In this document: positions 1 to 7,943 of the stretch, piece after piece
How the letters are laid out: every line of letters starts with the position of its first letter
How positions within the stretch are numbered: the first letter of the stretch is position 1
Origin: Bradyrhizobium sacchari
GTDB lineage: Bacteria > Pseudomonadota > Alphaproteobacteria > Rhizobiales > Xanthobacteraceae
NCBI RefSeq assembly: GCF_002068095.1
Contig: NZ_LWIG01000007.1
Span: forward strand, 331,536 to 395,535
DNA: 64,000 nucleotides
Direction of reading: 5' to 3'
Program-made: the position numbers and the translations under genes
The notes under the pieces: generated by a model
Databases searched by the model: none
What the model was told of the DNA's origin: nothing
Seen by the model: the letters and a program-made list of their open reading frames with translations, nothing else

Positions 1-857
1 GTCCACTGCGTCAGGATAGAGCTTGGTGATGAGGTCAAGCCATGGCTGCACATCGGCGGGGTCGCCGTGAACAATGATCGGTGGTTGATATTCGTTGAAG
101 CAGCTTGCGCCGATCTGTTTTGTCCAGCCACCATTCCGAATGATCCCGCCCCTGATCATCTCGGGCTCACCTGGAGCCCACGTCATCTGATCGACGGGAT
201 TGTACTTACTAATCCATTTACTGGCTGCAATAAGGATACGCTTGCCCTTGGCGTCGCGCTTGACCTTGCCGTTAGCGTTGAGCAGCGGTCGCGGCCTCAG
301 TCGTTCGTTGATGATACTGGCTGGCCAATGCTGGCGCGACGGGATGTAGATGTAATCATGTTGCGGCGAATAGGCGACGAAGTCTCTGCATCTGACAAAG
401 CGCGGCAGTTTATCGGCTGCTGATGCATTGTCGGTTGGCGCATTAGCGGCACATGACTTCAGTTGGTCCGGCAGATGCTCCTCATCCCACATGGTACTCC
501 AGCTCGGCTGATCATAGTGGACGATGCCGAATATCGTCGCGGCTCCAAGAAACTTTGCCGGACTCTTTACCCATCGCCAGTCCCAGCTATAGGCCGCATA
601 CCTCTCTTCATGCTTGATCGGATTCTGGCGGCACCAGTTGAGAAAGGCTTTGCGGGCGCGAGGATAACCCCGCTGGCGCGATGAAAAGCCATGCCGATTT
701 TGTTCCAGCCTTGCTCAAAGCCTTCAAGGACTACGACTTCGCCGGTCTTTGGATCAGCCAACTCCCATTTTGGATTCGGCCCCTCATTGGGTATCAGTGC
801 AAGCGCCGCTATCAGCTTATCGACCGGCGCTTCCGGTTGTCGAGTATCTCGACCCAT
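1..857 (-). pseudogene. Phage/plasmid-type primase-helicase, frameshifted and cut by the window edge
   Basis: Read on the minus strand this segment encodes a PriCT-like primase region (GWNKIGMAFHRAS, then ARKAFLNWC) followed by the start of a P4/DUF5906-type helicase part (PPIIVHGDPADVQPW near the window edge). The upstream part, from about 857 down to 672, is in one frame. The rest down to position 1 is open in the neighbouring frame. The two join cleanly if one G is added to the run of four at 668-671, giving SGGYPRARKAF, so a single-base deletion (or a sequencing error) splits the gene. The true N-terminus appears lost where an unrelated fragment begins near 850. Such primases belong to integrated phage-like or plasmid-like elements, which fits the nearby integrase. 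Family assignment is from remembered motifs. Confidence 0.55.
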
Positions 858-1075
858 TGAGCGACAGCTACGATCACGAGCTTTACGCATCTACGTGCCT
901 GATAGGGTTCGACTTCGCGGAGTTCTCGAAACTCGCGACCGTAGATCCTGGTAACATCGAAACCTTCTTTGCAAAACAGCTTGAGGCAGAGCTCGAAAAA
1001 GCCACCAAGTCTCTTCAGTCAATGCTCGCCAGCAAAAATATCAATCATCACCCTGTAATCGACGAGGCACATTCC
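846..1075 (+). pseudogene. Fragment resembling the C-terminal part of HamA (DUF1837)
   Basis: The plus strand encodes CLIGFDFAEFSKL, then FFAKQLEAELEKATKSL and a stretch ending NINHHPV. The hydrophobic strand, acidic helix and spacing resemble the C-terminal part of HamA-type proteins of Hachiman defence, as I remember the family. The reading frame continues past 1075, but the sequence stops looking like that family there. The left edge abuts the decayed primase, so this is a stump left by recombination. A complete, different HamA lies at 23973-24896. The assignment is tentative; it could be part of another nuclease-like protein. Confidence 0.35.
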
Positions 1076-1300
1076 GTCCAAGAAGGGGATAGTCGACGCG
1101 CGAAATTGGCTTTCAGGACAGGATCTGGATTTTTTTGGATTTTCAACTCATGTCCGGCGGCAAATCGAGATCGTCTTGGGTTTGCAGAATGAACGCAGAC
1201 AAGCGTGAATGAATGCAAACGGGCGTTCATAATTTTGCATTCGCGCAAAAGAATTGGCTTTTTAAGTATTCAATTTCATTGACATTTTTGAACCTGCGGG

Positions 1301-1353
1301 CTTGGTCGCTCATAACGGTCTGGTTGCAGGTTCGAATCCTGCCGGGATCACCA
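1301..1353 (+). other. 3' half of a tRNA (CAT anticodon), probable attachment-site remnant
   Basis: The sequence folds as an anticodon stem GGTCG/CGGTC around loop CTCATAA (anticodon CAT), then a T arm GCAGG-TTCGAAT-CCTGC, the acceptor strand CGGGATC, A73 and an encoded CCA at 1351-1353. No matching D arm or 5' acceptor strand (GATCCCG expected) lies upstream, so only the 3' half is present. It ends 2 bp before the stop codon of the convergent tyrosine recombinase. This is the usual layout when an element integrates into a tRNA 3' end and leaves a partial copy at one border. Confidence 0.7.
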
Positions 1354-1355
1354 CT

Positions 1356-2429
1356 TCATTTCCCTGCTCCAGTTCTATTAATGGCTTGCTGGTCATTTTG
1401 GCTCACCGGGTTCGGAGGTGAGCCAACAGGTGTTGCCGATATGATCTTTGCACCGGCGCTCTCTGCGAGCTTTATCCGATTTGCCTCCTCAATGTAACGC
1501 TGTGCTTCGCCTATCGTCCTCCAGCCGAACCAAGCCATGAGTTGCGGCGCCGTCGCGTCGTTGAGAGCGTGATGAACAGCGGCGGCTTTCCGAAGGCCGT
1601 GAGCTCGACCCGGAACGCCGGCCTCTCTGCAGCGATCCGCGAACCAATTCCCGAATCCCGCAGCTGCGAATGGGTCTCCAGCTTCCGTCGTGAGAAACGC
1701 CAATTGATCGGTCTGTTCGTGCCGGCCGATCTCAGCGACTAGATCGGGCAGCAATGGGATATCGAACGCCACGTTTGTCTTCTGGCGCCGCATCGAGAGC
1801 CACCCGTTCTTGACGTGTTGGCGCCCCATCCGAGTGACGTCGCTGCGCGCGTGTCCGGTGTTGAGCAGAAGCCCGAGCGCCAGCCTCGCCTTGGTGCCCG
1901 GAGGATGGCGCTCCTTGTATTGCCGAACCTCGTCTTCGGTCCAGGTGTGGAAACCGCCCGTCTTCTTCGTCCTCGCGAACTTCAACCCGGGCAGCGGATC
2001 CACTTTGATCATGCCGAGGGAGAGGCAGTGATCGATGAAGCCACGCCTTGCCTTTTTGAAACTGCGCTGCGCGTTGGGTGTCTTCTTGTTGATGATGTTC
2101 TGCAAGGCCATCGAGTGCAGCAGCGCGACGCGTTTGTCACCATGGTCCTCTCGAAAGCGCTCGAGAATCGCGCGGCGCTGCTGCTGAGTCGACTTTGCGA
2201 GCCCTGTCGTGAATGCCGTCGATTGGTAATAGCTCACCAAGCCTGCATTGACGGTCTCAGGCAGCGTCGCCTTCGCGGCCTCGTATTCGGCCAGGAACTC
2301 CGGCGAGCCTGGAAAGCCGTGCAGCCGAGCCTTCGGGAGGCCTGGCCGTCTCAGGTAGAAGACAGGCTTGCCGTGCTGGGTCTCATAGCCGTGCCCCCCG
2401 GCGGCAGCTTCCACTTCATTTGACGTCAT
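1356..2429 (-). CDS. Tyrosine recombinase/phage-type integrase
   Basis: A 357-residue site-specific recombinase. The N-terminal half has a SAM-like core-binding region (about residues 60-145). The catalytic half has Arg195 in TGHARSD, His277-x-x-Arg280 in HGLRK, Trp303 at the usual second-His position (FGWRT) and the nucleophile Tyr312 in AQRYIEEA. Length and motif order are normal for rhizobial island integrases. The gene points at, and ends against, the tRNA 3' half at 1301-1353, which marks it as the enzyme that probably moved this element or part of it. Its start overlaps the upstream small gene by 14 nt. It appears intact. Confidence 0.88.
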   Translation of the reverse strand: MTSNEVEAAAGGHGYETQHGKPVFYLRRPGLPKARLHGFPGSPEFLAEYEAAKATLPETVNAGLVSYYQSTAFTTGLAKSTQQQRRAILERFREDHGDKRVALLHSMALQNIINKKTPNAQRSFKKARRGFIDHCLSLGMIKVDPLPGLKFARTKKTGGFHTWTEDEVRQYKERHPPGTKARLALGLLLNTGHARSDVTRMGRQHVKNGWLSMRRQKTNVAFDIPLLPDLVAEIGRHEQTDQLAFLTTEAGDPFAAAGFGNWFADRCREAGVPGRAHGLRKAAAVHHALNDATAPQLMAWFGWRTIGEAQRYIEEANRIKLAESAGAKIISATPVGSPPNPVSQNDQQAINRTGAGK

Positions 2430-2619
2430 CCCATTCGTTGTGATCGGGGTCGGGGGGCGGCGACGGCGGCTTCACCTCGGATCGGTCTCCGCTCGCGAAG
2501 TGGATCACCGCCCCATCGGACGTTAATTCCAGTTTCTCGGCCTTCAGGCCGGCCTTGCTCGCTGCCTTCAAGGCTCGCTCCAAACCCAACTGCGTCGTCG
2601 CTGCCTGCCGCGGTGCCAT
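2416..2619 (-). CDS. Small conserved protein co-transcribed with the integrase
   Basis: A 67-residue basic-then-acidic protein with an N-terminal helical segment (ERALKAASKAGLKAEKLEL) and a Pro/Asp-rich tail (PPSPPPDPDHNEWDDVK). It overlaps the integrase start by 14 nt, so the two are almost certainly translated from one message. Small proteins in this place before rhizobial integrases are common and are sometimes suggested to act as accessory or regulatory factors, but no function can be read from the sequence. No known domain was recognised. Confidence 0.6.
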   Translation of the reverse strand: MAPRQAATTQLGLERALKAASKAGLKAEKLELTSDGAVIHFASGDRSEVKPPSPPPDPDHNEWDDVK

Positions 2620-2877
2620 CTTGCGCTCTCAAAGATCCCCCAATGGGTCTGATTGAGTTTAGGGCGTGGAGGAGCATCTCCGGGGCCGAAAAAGATGGGT
2701 ACAAAGCGGTCATCAACGGGTTTCGGGGCGTTGGCGGACTTGACAGTGGACTTGCTCGGGCCTTGTTCGCGGCTGTGTTACGGACGGGAGAAAGGCAAAT
2801 ACCGACAGTTGGTTGGCCTTGCTACTCCCTGTGCGGGACGGCCCCGGGAGGTCGTCCAGGACAGCTAAGCGTCCCAG

Positions 2878-3033
2878 CTAACGAAGCGCTGCCGCGGCAT
2901 CGGCGATAGCCCAATCCCGGTACTCCTCCGAGCCGACCGAGATGCCCGTGATCAATCTCCAGGCATCGAAAGGCAATTCGGACAGATATTCCAGCCGCTT
3001 ACCCGCTTCTGTCATCGTCTTCGGCACGGACAT
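2878..3033 (-). CDS. Small hypothetical protein (51 aa)
   Basis: A short minus-strand frame starting MSVPKTMTEAGKRLEYLSEL and continuing FDAWRLITGISVGSEEYRDWAIADAAAALR to a stop. Composition and helix pattern look like a real small protein and not an antisense shadow, and nothing competes on the other strand. An alternative start is the second Met (position 3015). No family was recognised. It stands alone between the integrase unit and the divergent ribbon-helix-helix gene. Confidence 0.4.
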   Translation of the reverse strand: MSVPKTMTEAGKRLEYLSELPFDAWRLITGISVGSEEYRDWAIADAAAALR

Positions 3034-3289
3034 GACCACCGCACAGAGGGTGAAACCCGAACCGTTGCGGTCCGAACTGAAGGCCTAAGCGAATGAGCAG
3101 ACGAGGCAAGCCGATGAGCGTCGATCGCCACATCCGCAGGGAACCATGTGCTCGCATGCCTTCAAGATTTTCTCTGCTGTCGTCCAGTGCTCGCGCGCGC
3201 TCATCATCTTCCCCCAATCTGCATGATTGCAATTGTGTGCAACTAGGTGCAGATTGATTCAAACAGATTCGAGCGTCAAGGGAATTTCG

Positions 3290-3466
3290 ATGGCCAAAAC
3301 AGCGGCAATCTCAGTCCGAGTGCCTGACGACGTGAAGGCGGCCGTGGAAAAGGCGGCGGAGGCGGACAGCCGCAGCGTCGCATCGTTGGTCGAAAAGATC
3401 CTCGTCGATTACCTGAAAAAGAACGGCTATTTGAAGGGGCCGAAGCCGCGCGCGACGGTGCTCTAA
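3290..3466 (+). CDS. Ribbon-helix-helix DNA-binding protein
   Basis: A 58-residue protein starting MAKTAAISVRVPDDVKAAVEK. It has the short beta strand (AAISVRVP) and two helices (DDVKAAVEKAAEADSRS, then SVASLVEKILVDYLKK) of a MetJ/Arc-type ribbon-helix-helix fold. Such proteins bind DNA as dimers and often act as antitoxins or element-borne repressors. The start at 3290 is preferred over an in-frame upstream ATG because the conserved strand follows directly. Its stop overlaps the next gene's ATG by one base, so the two form a unit. Confidence 0.75.
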   Translation: MAKTAAISVRVPDDVKAAVEKAAEADSRSVASLVEKILVDYLKKNGYLKGPKPRATVL

Positions 3467-4065
3467 TGGCGGACGGAGGCGCTTCGCTATTCGGAATTCC
3501 GGTCGCCCAGATGATAGGCTTCGCCGTCACGATTGGGGCGTCCTTCCTGTCTGCGCGCTGGGGAAGTGCCGAGACCCGGAAGCAATTCACCAAGAAGATT
3601 GCAGATGATGAACGAGCCGCTGCGGCTGAGCTTATTCCGTTGCTGATGAGATTCGCTGCTGAGTGTGAGGATCGCAAAAGCAAACTCAGCCTGCACATGT
3701 CGAGCGACGGTCAAGCTGGCAACGATGAATCAATGGGCGGGATTCCGTTTCCGCCAGGGATACATTCGTCAGCGGCGCGTCTCGGCGAACGAATAACCGA
3801 GCGCGCCATCAAGCTCGAGCTCACGAAACAGAGGGCGGAAAGTTGGGTTATGGGAGCCCTCGACTTTCTCGATACCGAGGAGGTGAATGAGAAGATGCTT
3901 GGCTTCTTCGCGCTGCTCTCGCTGCGAGCGCGATATCTAGCTGACATGGCTGGTGAGCGGGTTGGGCTGAAAATGCGCCACGCAGAGGAAGACCTCGAAC
4001 GGCTGCGCAAAGAGGCCTTCAAGTCTCAGAGAGAGATCGATTCCGGGGACGACACCAGGTGGTAA
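3466..4065 (+). CDS. Membrane-anchored coiled protein, function unknown
   Basis: A 199-residue protein with one N-terminal membrane segment (about residues 8-30, FGIPVAQMIGFAVTIGASFL), followed by a charged, mostly helical cytoplasmic region with several Lys/Glu-rich helices (for example RHAEEDLERLRKEAFKSQRE). It shares a TAATG junction with the preceding ribbon-helix-helix gene, so the two are translationally linked. The pairing could be a regulator plus membrane effector, but this is inference from the arrangement only. No family was recognised. Confidence 0.6.
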   Translation: MADGGASLFGIPVAQMIGFAVTIGASFLSARWGSAETRKQFTKKIADDERAAAAELIPLLMRFAAECEDRKSKLSLHMSSDGQAGNDESMGGIPFPPGIHSSAARLGERITERAIKLELTKQRAESWVMGALDFLDTEEVNEKMLGFFALLSLRARYLADMAGERVGLKMRHAEEDLERLRKEAFKSQREIDSGDDTRW

Positions 4066-4233
4066 GGGCGGCATCGTTAATCGGTCATCCGGCGCGCCGC
4101 ACGCGCAGCGAATCACAGAACCACTGCGGCAGCACAACTCGCGCGCGCAAGTGTTAAAATTAAGTTATCCCAGCCTTGCAATTTTTACGAGAAGTTCCCA
4201 CGTTCACGGGATGTCCTCAGCCGGACATGAAGC

Positions 4234-4265
4234 GGCCCGGAAGGCGGTGACACGCCTACCGGGCC
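4234..4265. other. Strong two-part hairpin upstream of a small gene
   Basis: The arms GGCCCGG and CCGGGCC enclose a second perfect arm pair AGGCG and CGCCT around a six-base loop, giving a 12-bp stem with one A-A mismatch. No T-run follows on either strand, so a classical terminator is unlikely. It lies 118 bp before the TTG start at 4383 and could be part of a leader RNA or a protein-binding palindrome. Confidence 0.5.
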
Positions 4266-4382
4266 AAAACCCCACCTGGACGGCAGGGAGTTGTGATCAC
4301 GTGCACAGTAACTATTGGTTAGACTGTAATTGTCAAGTGGCCACTTCGTTCCTGTCGTCCAATTCATCAAAGGACGACGAAC

Positions 4383-4802
4383 TTGGCCATCAACTTCGAA
4401 ACGACTAATCCGCCCGGACTCCTCAAGGCCTTCAAGAAAGCAATCGACGAAGGCCATGTAGTTACCTGGGCTTACGACAAAGACGGCGACTTCTATCACT
4501 CGCCCGAACAGTGGCGCGGTCGCGGTTGGCTGCGGCCCACACTCTACACCGGGCAGCTCACGATGAACTTCATCAAGAACAACACGCTGCGGACTAAGGC
4601 AGCCGATTACGCTGTTCTGCACGGTCGCTTCATCGAATCGATGCTGACGCATTGCGACAAGCTCTTCACCAATGCCACCGCGACGGCGCTCGCGACCAAC
4701 GCCGACACCATCAACACGACGTCAGCCGCGCAACTGCAGGACGGAGGCCGTGCATCTTTGTTGCGCATGGCCTCCGGCCTAAGGAGTAGCCATGTCACCT
4801 GA
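4383..4802 (+). CDS. Hypothetical protein (139 aa)
   Basis: The frame opens with TTG at 4383 behind an AAGGACGA ribosome site, giving MAINFETTNPPGLLKAFKKAI. The first ~100 residues look genuinely coding, with mixed aromatic and charged segments (TWAYDKDGDFYHSPEQW, then RPTLYTGQLTMNFIKN). The last ~15 residues are less convincing and run into the start of the next gene by 11 nt. It heads a run of three small same-strand genes (4383-5201). No domain was recognised. Confidence 0.55.
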   Translation: MAINFETTNPPGLLKAFKKAIDEGHVVTWAYDKDGDFYHSPEQWRGRGWLRPTLYTGQLTMNFIKNNTLRTKAADYAVLHGRFIESMLTHCDKLFTNATATALATNADTINTTSAAQLQDGGRASLLRMASGLRSSHVT

Positions 4803-4950
4803 ACAAGCCGCCTACGAGATCCGCCAACTGCTGCGGCGAGAGCTCGACGACTGCGAGCGGGCAATCCGGAATGAGGATCTGCACCGCGCGCGAAACGAGC
4901 TTGACGATGCAATCCGCAAACTGAAGCGGATCGCCAATTCCCTTCAATGA
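4792..4950 (+). CDS. Small helical protein (52 aa)
   Basis: ATG at 4792 with AAGGAG about 10 bases upstream gives MSPEQAAYEIRQLLRRELDD and a second charged helix ending KLKRIANSLQ. It is rich in Arg, Glu and Leu with heptad-like spacing and is probably two helices. It begins inside the end of the preceding gene and ends 14 nt before the next start, which fits one transcript. No function recognised. Confidence 0.55.
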   Translation: MSPEQAAYEIRQLLRRELDDCERAIRNEDLHRARNELDDAIRKLKRIANSLQ

Positions 4951-4964
4951 TTGGAGCAATCGAA

Positions 4965-5201
4965 ATGTCGAAGCGACAAGTCTTTCATTCGGTACCCAAA
5001 GGCGATGGATGGGCTGTGGAGCAAAGCGGCAAGGTGATTTCCAATCACCGGACGCAGGCGGCTTCAGAGTCCGCGGCGATCAAGGCCGGCCATCGTGCTC
5101 AAGACAACGGCGGCCTCGGTCAAGCCGTGCTCCACAAGAGCAATGGTCAGATTCGCGAAGAGCGCACCTACGGCGCGGATCCTCGCAATATCAAAGGGTG
5201 A
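4965..5201 (+). CDS. DUF2188 family protein
   Basis: A 78-residue protein reading MSKRQVFHSVPKGDGWAVEQ, then ISNHRTQAASESAAIKAG, GQAVLHKSNGQIREERTYGADP. This is the classic DUF2188 pattern: an aromatic-Val strand, a central helix, a GQ(V/A)xxHxxxGxIxxERTYGxDP ending. The family is widespread in rhizobia and of unknown function. The start at 4965 fits the family better than the upstream in-frame ATG at 4947, which would overlap the preceding stop. Confidence 0.85.
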   Translation: MSKRQVFHSVPKGDGWAVEQSGKVISNHRTQAASESAAIKAGHRAQDNGGLGQAVLHKSNGQIREERTYGADPRNIKG

Positions 5202-5277
5202 GCGACACGGGTACTGTTCTCCACGGAGAGCAGCGCTCTGGGCGTTACGCTGAATTTTTCAAGAATCTGGTAGGATT

Positions 5278-5676
5278 ATGCGCCCCCTCGGAGCAATTGT
5301 TATCGCAGTGGCTGTCCTTGCACTTGGCCTCCTCGCCTATTTGAATAGACGAGTGCCGACAGCAGAGGAGATTGAGTTCGAGAGAAAGTTCGATCGCGAT
5401 GCCATTCTGGTGCGAACGTGCGCCCCGGATCCAGGCGTCGCATCTGCAGCAACGCTCAAAGTTTATCGTTTCGAGGGCGAGTTGTGGTTCTGGGGACGCG
5501 GTCGATGGAGACGGGTCGACGGCAAACCTGAGACAGCCCGCGATCTCCTGGACATTGATGCAGCGCATCGCGCGCCTCCGACGCCGGCCGTGCAAACCTC
5601 CTCGAGCCCATTGTCTCGTCTGATTGATAGCTTCACACGACAAGACCCTGCGCCGACACCGCCGAAGGATATTTAG
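5278..5676 (+). CDS. Single-pass membrane protein, unknown
   Basis: A 132-residue protein with an N-terminal membrane segment (residues 4-22, LGAIVIAVAVLALGLLAYL) and a short soluble domain containing KVYRFEGELWFWGRGRWRRVDG, then a Pro-rich tail (DPAPTPPKDI). The N-in anchored layout suggests a periplasmic domain. A TAGGA ribosome site precedes the ATG. No family recognised; it stands alone between two small genes. Confidence 0.55.
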   Translation: MRPLGAIVIAVAVLALGLLAYLNRRVPTAEEIEFERKFDRDAILVRTCAPDPGVASAATLKVYRFEGELWFWGRGRWRRVDGKPETARDLLDIDAAHRAPPTPAVQTSSSPLSRLIDSFTRQDPAPTPPKDI

Positions 5677-5743
5677 CCGAAGCCAAATAACTGACTCGTA
5701 TGCCTTGGCCCTTGAGGCGTGACCCTGAAAGGAATGAGGATCT

Positions 5744-6052
5744 ATGTCGATGCCTCCCTCTGTAACAGCACTCGTTGAGAGTGCATTCCAACTCGCCACC
5801 ACGAAATATCCAGGCGAGCATGGTGCCTGGATTGATCTGGCATATCGACTGGCAGGGCGAGTTGGTTTGGCACCGATGGTGATGAGCGTCCAACGGCTCG
5901 GCAAGCCGGTAGAGTTTAGCGTAAGGCTTGGCGAGAGTCAGGACGCCGGGAGTGTTAGCATGCACTTCGAAGGCTCGACGTGGAGGCTCTCTGCCATCGG
6001 GCTACCACGAAAAGTGTTGTCTAGTATAGTGGATCGGCTACCGAGCCGCTGA
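5744..6052 (+). CDS. Hypothetical protein (102 aa)
   Basis: A soluble 102-residue protein reading MSMPPSVTALVESAFQLATT, with a Trp-containing helix (GAWIDLAYRLAGRVGL) and a beta-rich C-terminal half (KPVEFSVRLGE, SVSMHFEGSTWRLSAIG). An AATGAGGA ribosome site lies just upstream of the ATG. It has no recognised domain and no close neighbour on the same strand. Confidence 0.5.
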   Translation: MSMPPSVTALVESAFQLATTKYPGEHGAWIDLAYRLAGRVGLAPMVMSVQRLGKPVEFSVRLGESQDAGSVSMHFEGSTWRLSAIGLPRKVLSSIVDRLPSR

Positions 6053-6187
6053 GGCTCTCCGCGCCGTCGGCAAGGCCGGTGGCTGACGCTTGTCGTTGCT
6101 ACAATAGATTTCCTCGTCATTGCGGCGCCCACTTCTCCGATTACTGGAAGCGGAGTTTTCGGGAATGGAGCCGTTACGTCCAAAAAA

Positions 6188-6358
6188 GTGAAGAAGCGCG
6201 TCCGACGCGAGTACACAGCGGCGGACATCAAACAGTTGCGCGCCCATTCAAGGGCACGGACCCCGGTCGCGAAGATCGCTAAAGCTATGAAGCGAACCGA
6301 GGCGTCCCTGCGTCAGAAAGCCAGAACGCTTGGCATGCCGCTCTGGCACGTTCGCTAG
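6188..6358 (+). CDS. Small HTH-like basic protein
   Basis: A 56-residue Arg/Lys-rich protein starting with GTG: VKKRVRREYTAADIKQLRAH, then TPVAKIAKAMKRTEASLRQK, RTLGMPLW. The central block is the helix-turn-helix-like pattern of a common rhizobial small protein (DIxxLRxxxxxxTPVxxIAxxMKRTxxSLRQKAxxLG), resembling SANT/Myb-type short DNA-binding proteins. The start is uncertain; the frame stays open a few codons upstream without ATG. Confidence 0.6.
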   Translation: MKKRVRREYTAADIKQLRAHSRARTPVAKIAKAMKRTEASLRQKARTLGMPLWHVR

Positions 6359-6376
6359 AGTCCCTCTTCGTTTCTA

Positions 6377-6441
6377 ACGTTCGCGGAAGGTTTTTCCTAT
6401 TCGGGGAAAGTATTTTCCATGGGAGAACCGACCGCGAACGT
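6377..6441. repeat. 10-bp inverted repeat around an AT-rich centre
   Basis: ACGTTCGCGG at 6377-6386 and CCGCGAACGT at 6432-6441 are perfect inverted copies, separated by 45 bases containing TTTTTCC, GGGGAAAG and TTTTCC blocks. It lies just upstream of the decayed dinB gene and could be an operator or a loop-forming site. No function can be assigned. Confidence 0.4.
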
Positions 6442-6533
6442 CACCGACCGAGTTGGTGATTCCTGCCGCGGAGCGCCCGGCCGGAGATTGCCGAAATAAA
6501 GACGGGATGTTCGCAACGATCTATAACCCAGGG

Positions 6534-7574
6534 ATGATCTCAACCGATCCCGCGCCCGCACCGTTGCGCAAAATCATCCATATCGACATGGATGCATTCT
6601 ATGCGTCCGTGGAGCAGCGCGACAATTCGGATTTGCGGGGCAAACCGGTCGCGGTCGGTGGCTCGGCCAGCGCGGCGTGGTCGCCGCAGCGAGCTATGAG
6701 GCACGTAAGTTTGGCGTGCGCTCAGCAATGCCCTCGGTGACAGCCAAACGCCAGTGTCCTGATCTGATCTTCGTCAAGCCGCGCTTTGAGGTCTACAAGG
6801 CGATCAGCCGGCAGATCCGCAAGATCTTCGCCGAACACCCGCCGATCATCGAGCCGCTATCTCTCGACGTGACCGAGAACCTGCAAGGCATTCCGTTCGC
6901 GAGAGACATCGCTCTACGCCTCCGCGAGAAGATCAAGGCCGAGACCGACCTCAACGCTTCGGCCGGCATCTCGACCACCGCAAGCGGAACGGACAGTTCG
7001 TCATCTCACCAGAAATGGGCCCGGTCTGCGTCGAGACGCTGCCGGTTGGCAAATTCCACGGCATCGGGCCCGCGACGAGCGCGAAGATGAATGCGCTCGG
7101 CATCTTCACCGGTTTGGATCTACGCAAGCAGACCATGCATTCTTGAGTGCGAACTTTGGTAAGGCAGGCGCCTATTACTATTGGATCTCGCGCGGCGTGG
7201 ACGAGCGGCCCGTGCGAGCCAACCGGATCCGAAAATCGGTCGGCGCAGAAAACACTTTCCCGTCGGACCTGAGCGAGTTCGACATCATGGCCGCGGCGCT
7301 TCAGCCACTAATCGATAAGGTGTGGCACCACTGCCAAGCTGGCAACCGAGGTCGTACCGTGACCCTCAAGATCAAGTTCGCCGATTTTGAAATCGTCACA
7401 AGAAGTCGCTCGGTTGATACTCCGGTCTCGAGCCGGGTCGATCTTGAACGCATCGCGACAGGGCTGCTCAAGGCCGAGATGCCGATGCCAAAGCGGGTGC
7501 GCGTACTGGGCGTCTCGTTGTCGTCCTTGCTGTCGGGCGACGCGGCGGAGCCTCAGCTTCACCTGCCAATCTAA
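6534..7574 (+). pseudogene. dinB: Y-family DNA polymerase IV, multiply broken
   Basis: Translesion polymerase remnants in three frames. The N-terminal palm motif [17 protein letters not shown] is intact (6534-6690), then the frame shifts to give [20 protein letters not shown]. The catalytic block expected as SLDEAYLDVTE reads SLDVTENL: four residues with the acidic pair are missing in frame. A second loss removes the region after ASAGIS (expected YNKFLAKLAS) and changes frame. A further shift and stop come before ANFGKAGAYYYWISRGVDE, and the little-finger domain (7143-7574) is open to its natural end. The gene cannot make a working enzyme. Confidence 0.9.
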
Positions 7575-7640
7575 CAGCACTCAGCCCTCCGCAGTTTGGA
7601 ACACCCGCCACGCGAGCGACGTTCATTCTCGGAGATTTGG

Positions 7641-7874
7641 ATGAAACATCGTTTGTTTATCGCTGCCGCCGCTGCGATCGTGACCGGCTTCGCCTCCTCG
7701 ACGGCTGCCGTGGCGCAGGATCGCTACTGCCTACAGGGCCGGATCTGGGGCTATCCCGGCAACTGCCAGTTCGCCAGCTACGCCCAGTGCATGGCAAGCG
7801 CATGGGGAACGAACGCCTATTGCGGCATCAATCCTCGCTACCCTTACGCACGCCGCTACAGCGGATATCGGTGA
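7641..7874 (+). CDS. DUF3551 small secreted protein
   Basis: A 77-residue protein with a signal peptide (MKHRLFIAAAAAIVTGFASS, cleavage near AVAQ) and a mature part with four cysteines: YCLQGRIWGYPGNCQFASYAQC and YCGINPRY. This is the DUF3551 pattern that is abundant in Bradyrhizobium and relatives, probably periplasmic with two disulphides. Start chosen at ATG 7641 behind CGGAG. Function of the family is unknown. Confidence 0.85.
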   Translation: MKHRLFIAAAAAIVTGFASSTAAVAQDRYCLQGRIWGYPGNCQFASYAQCMASAWGTNAYCGINPRYPYARRYSGYR

Positions 7875-7943
7875 TCAACCTGGCTTCCAGAGCCAAGACT
7901 GTATCCTGCTTTGGCTTAACGTCGGGTTCGGCCGAACAGCGAC

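Noticed and set aside
6377..6441. Inverted repeat as an attachment site or origin
   Set aside because: One 10-bp repeat with an AT-rich centre is not enough; no recombinase or initiator gene is adjacent.
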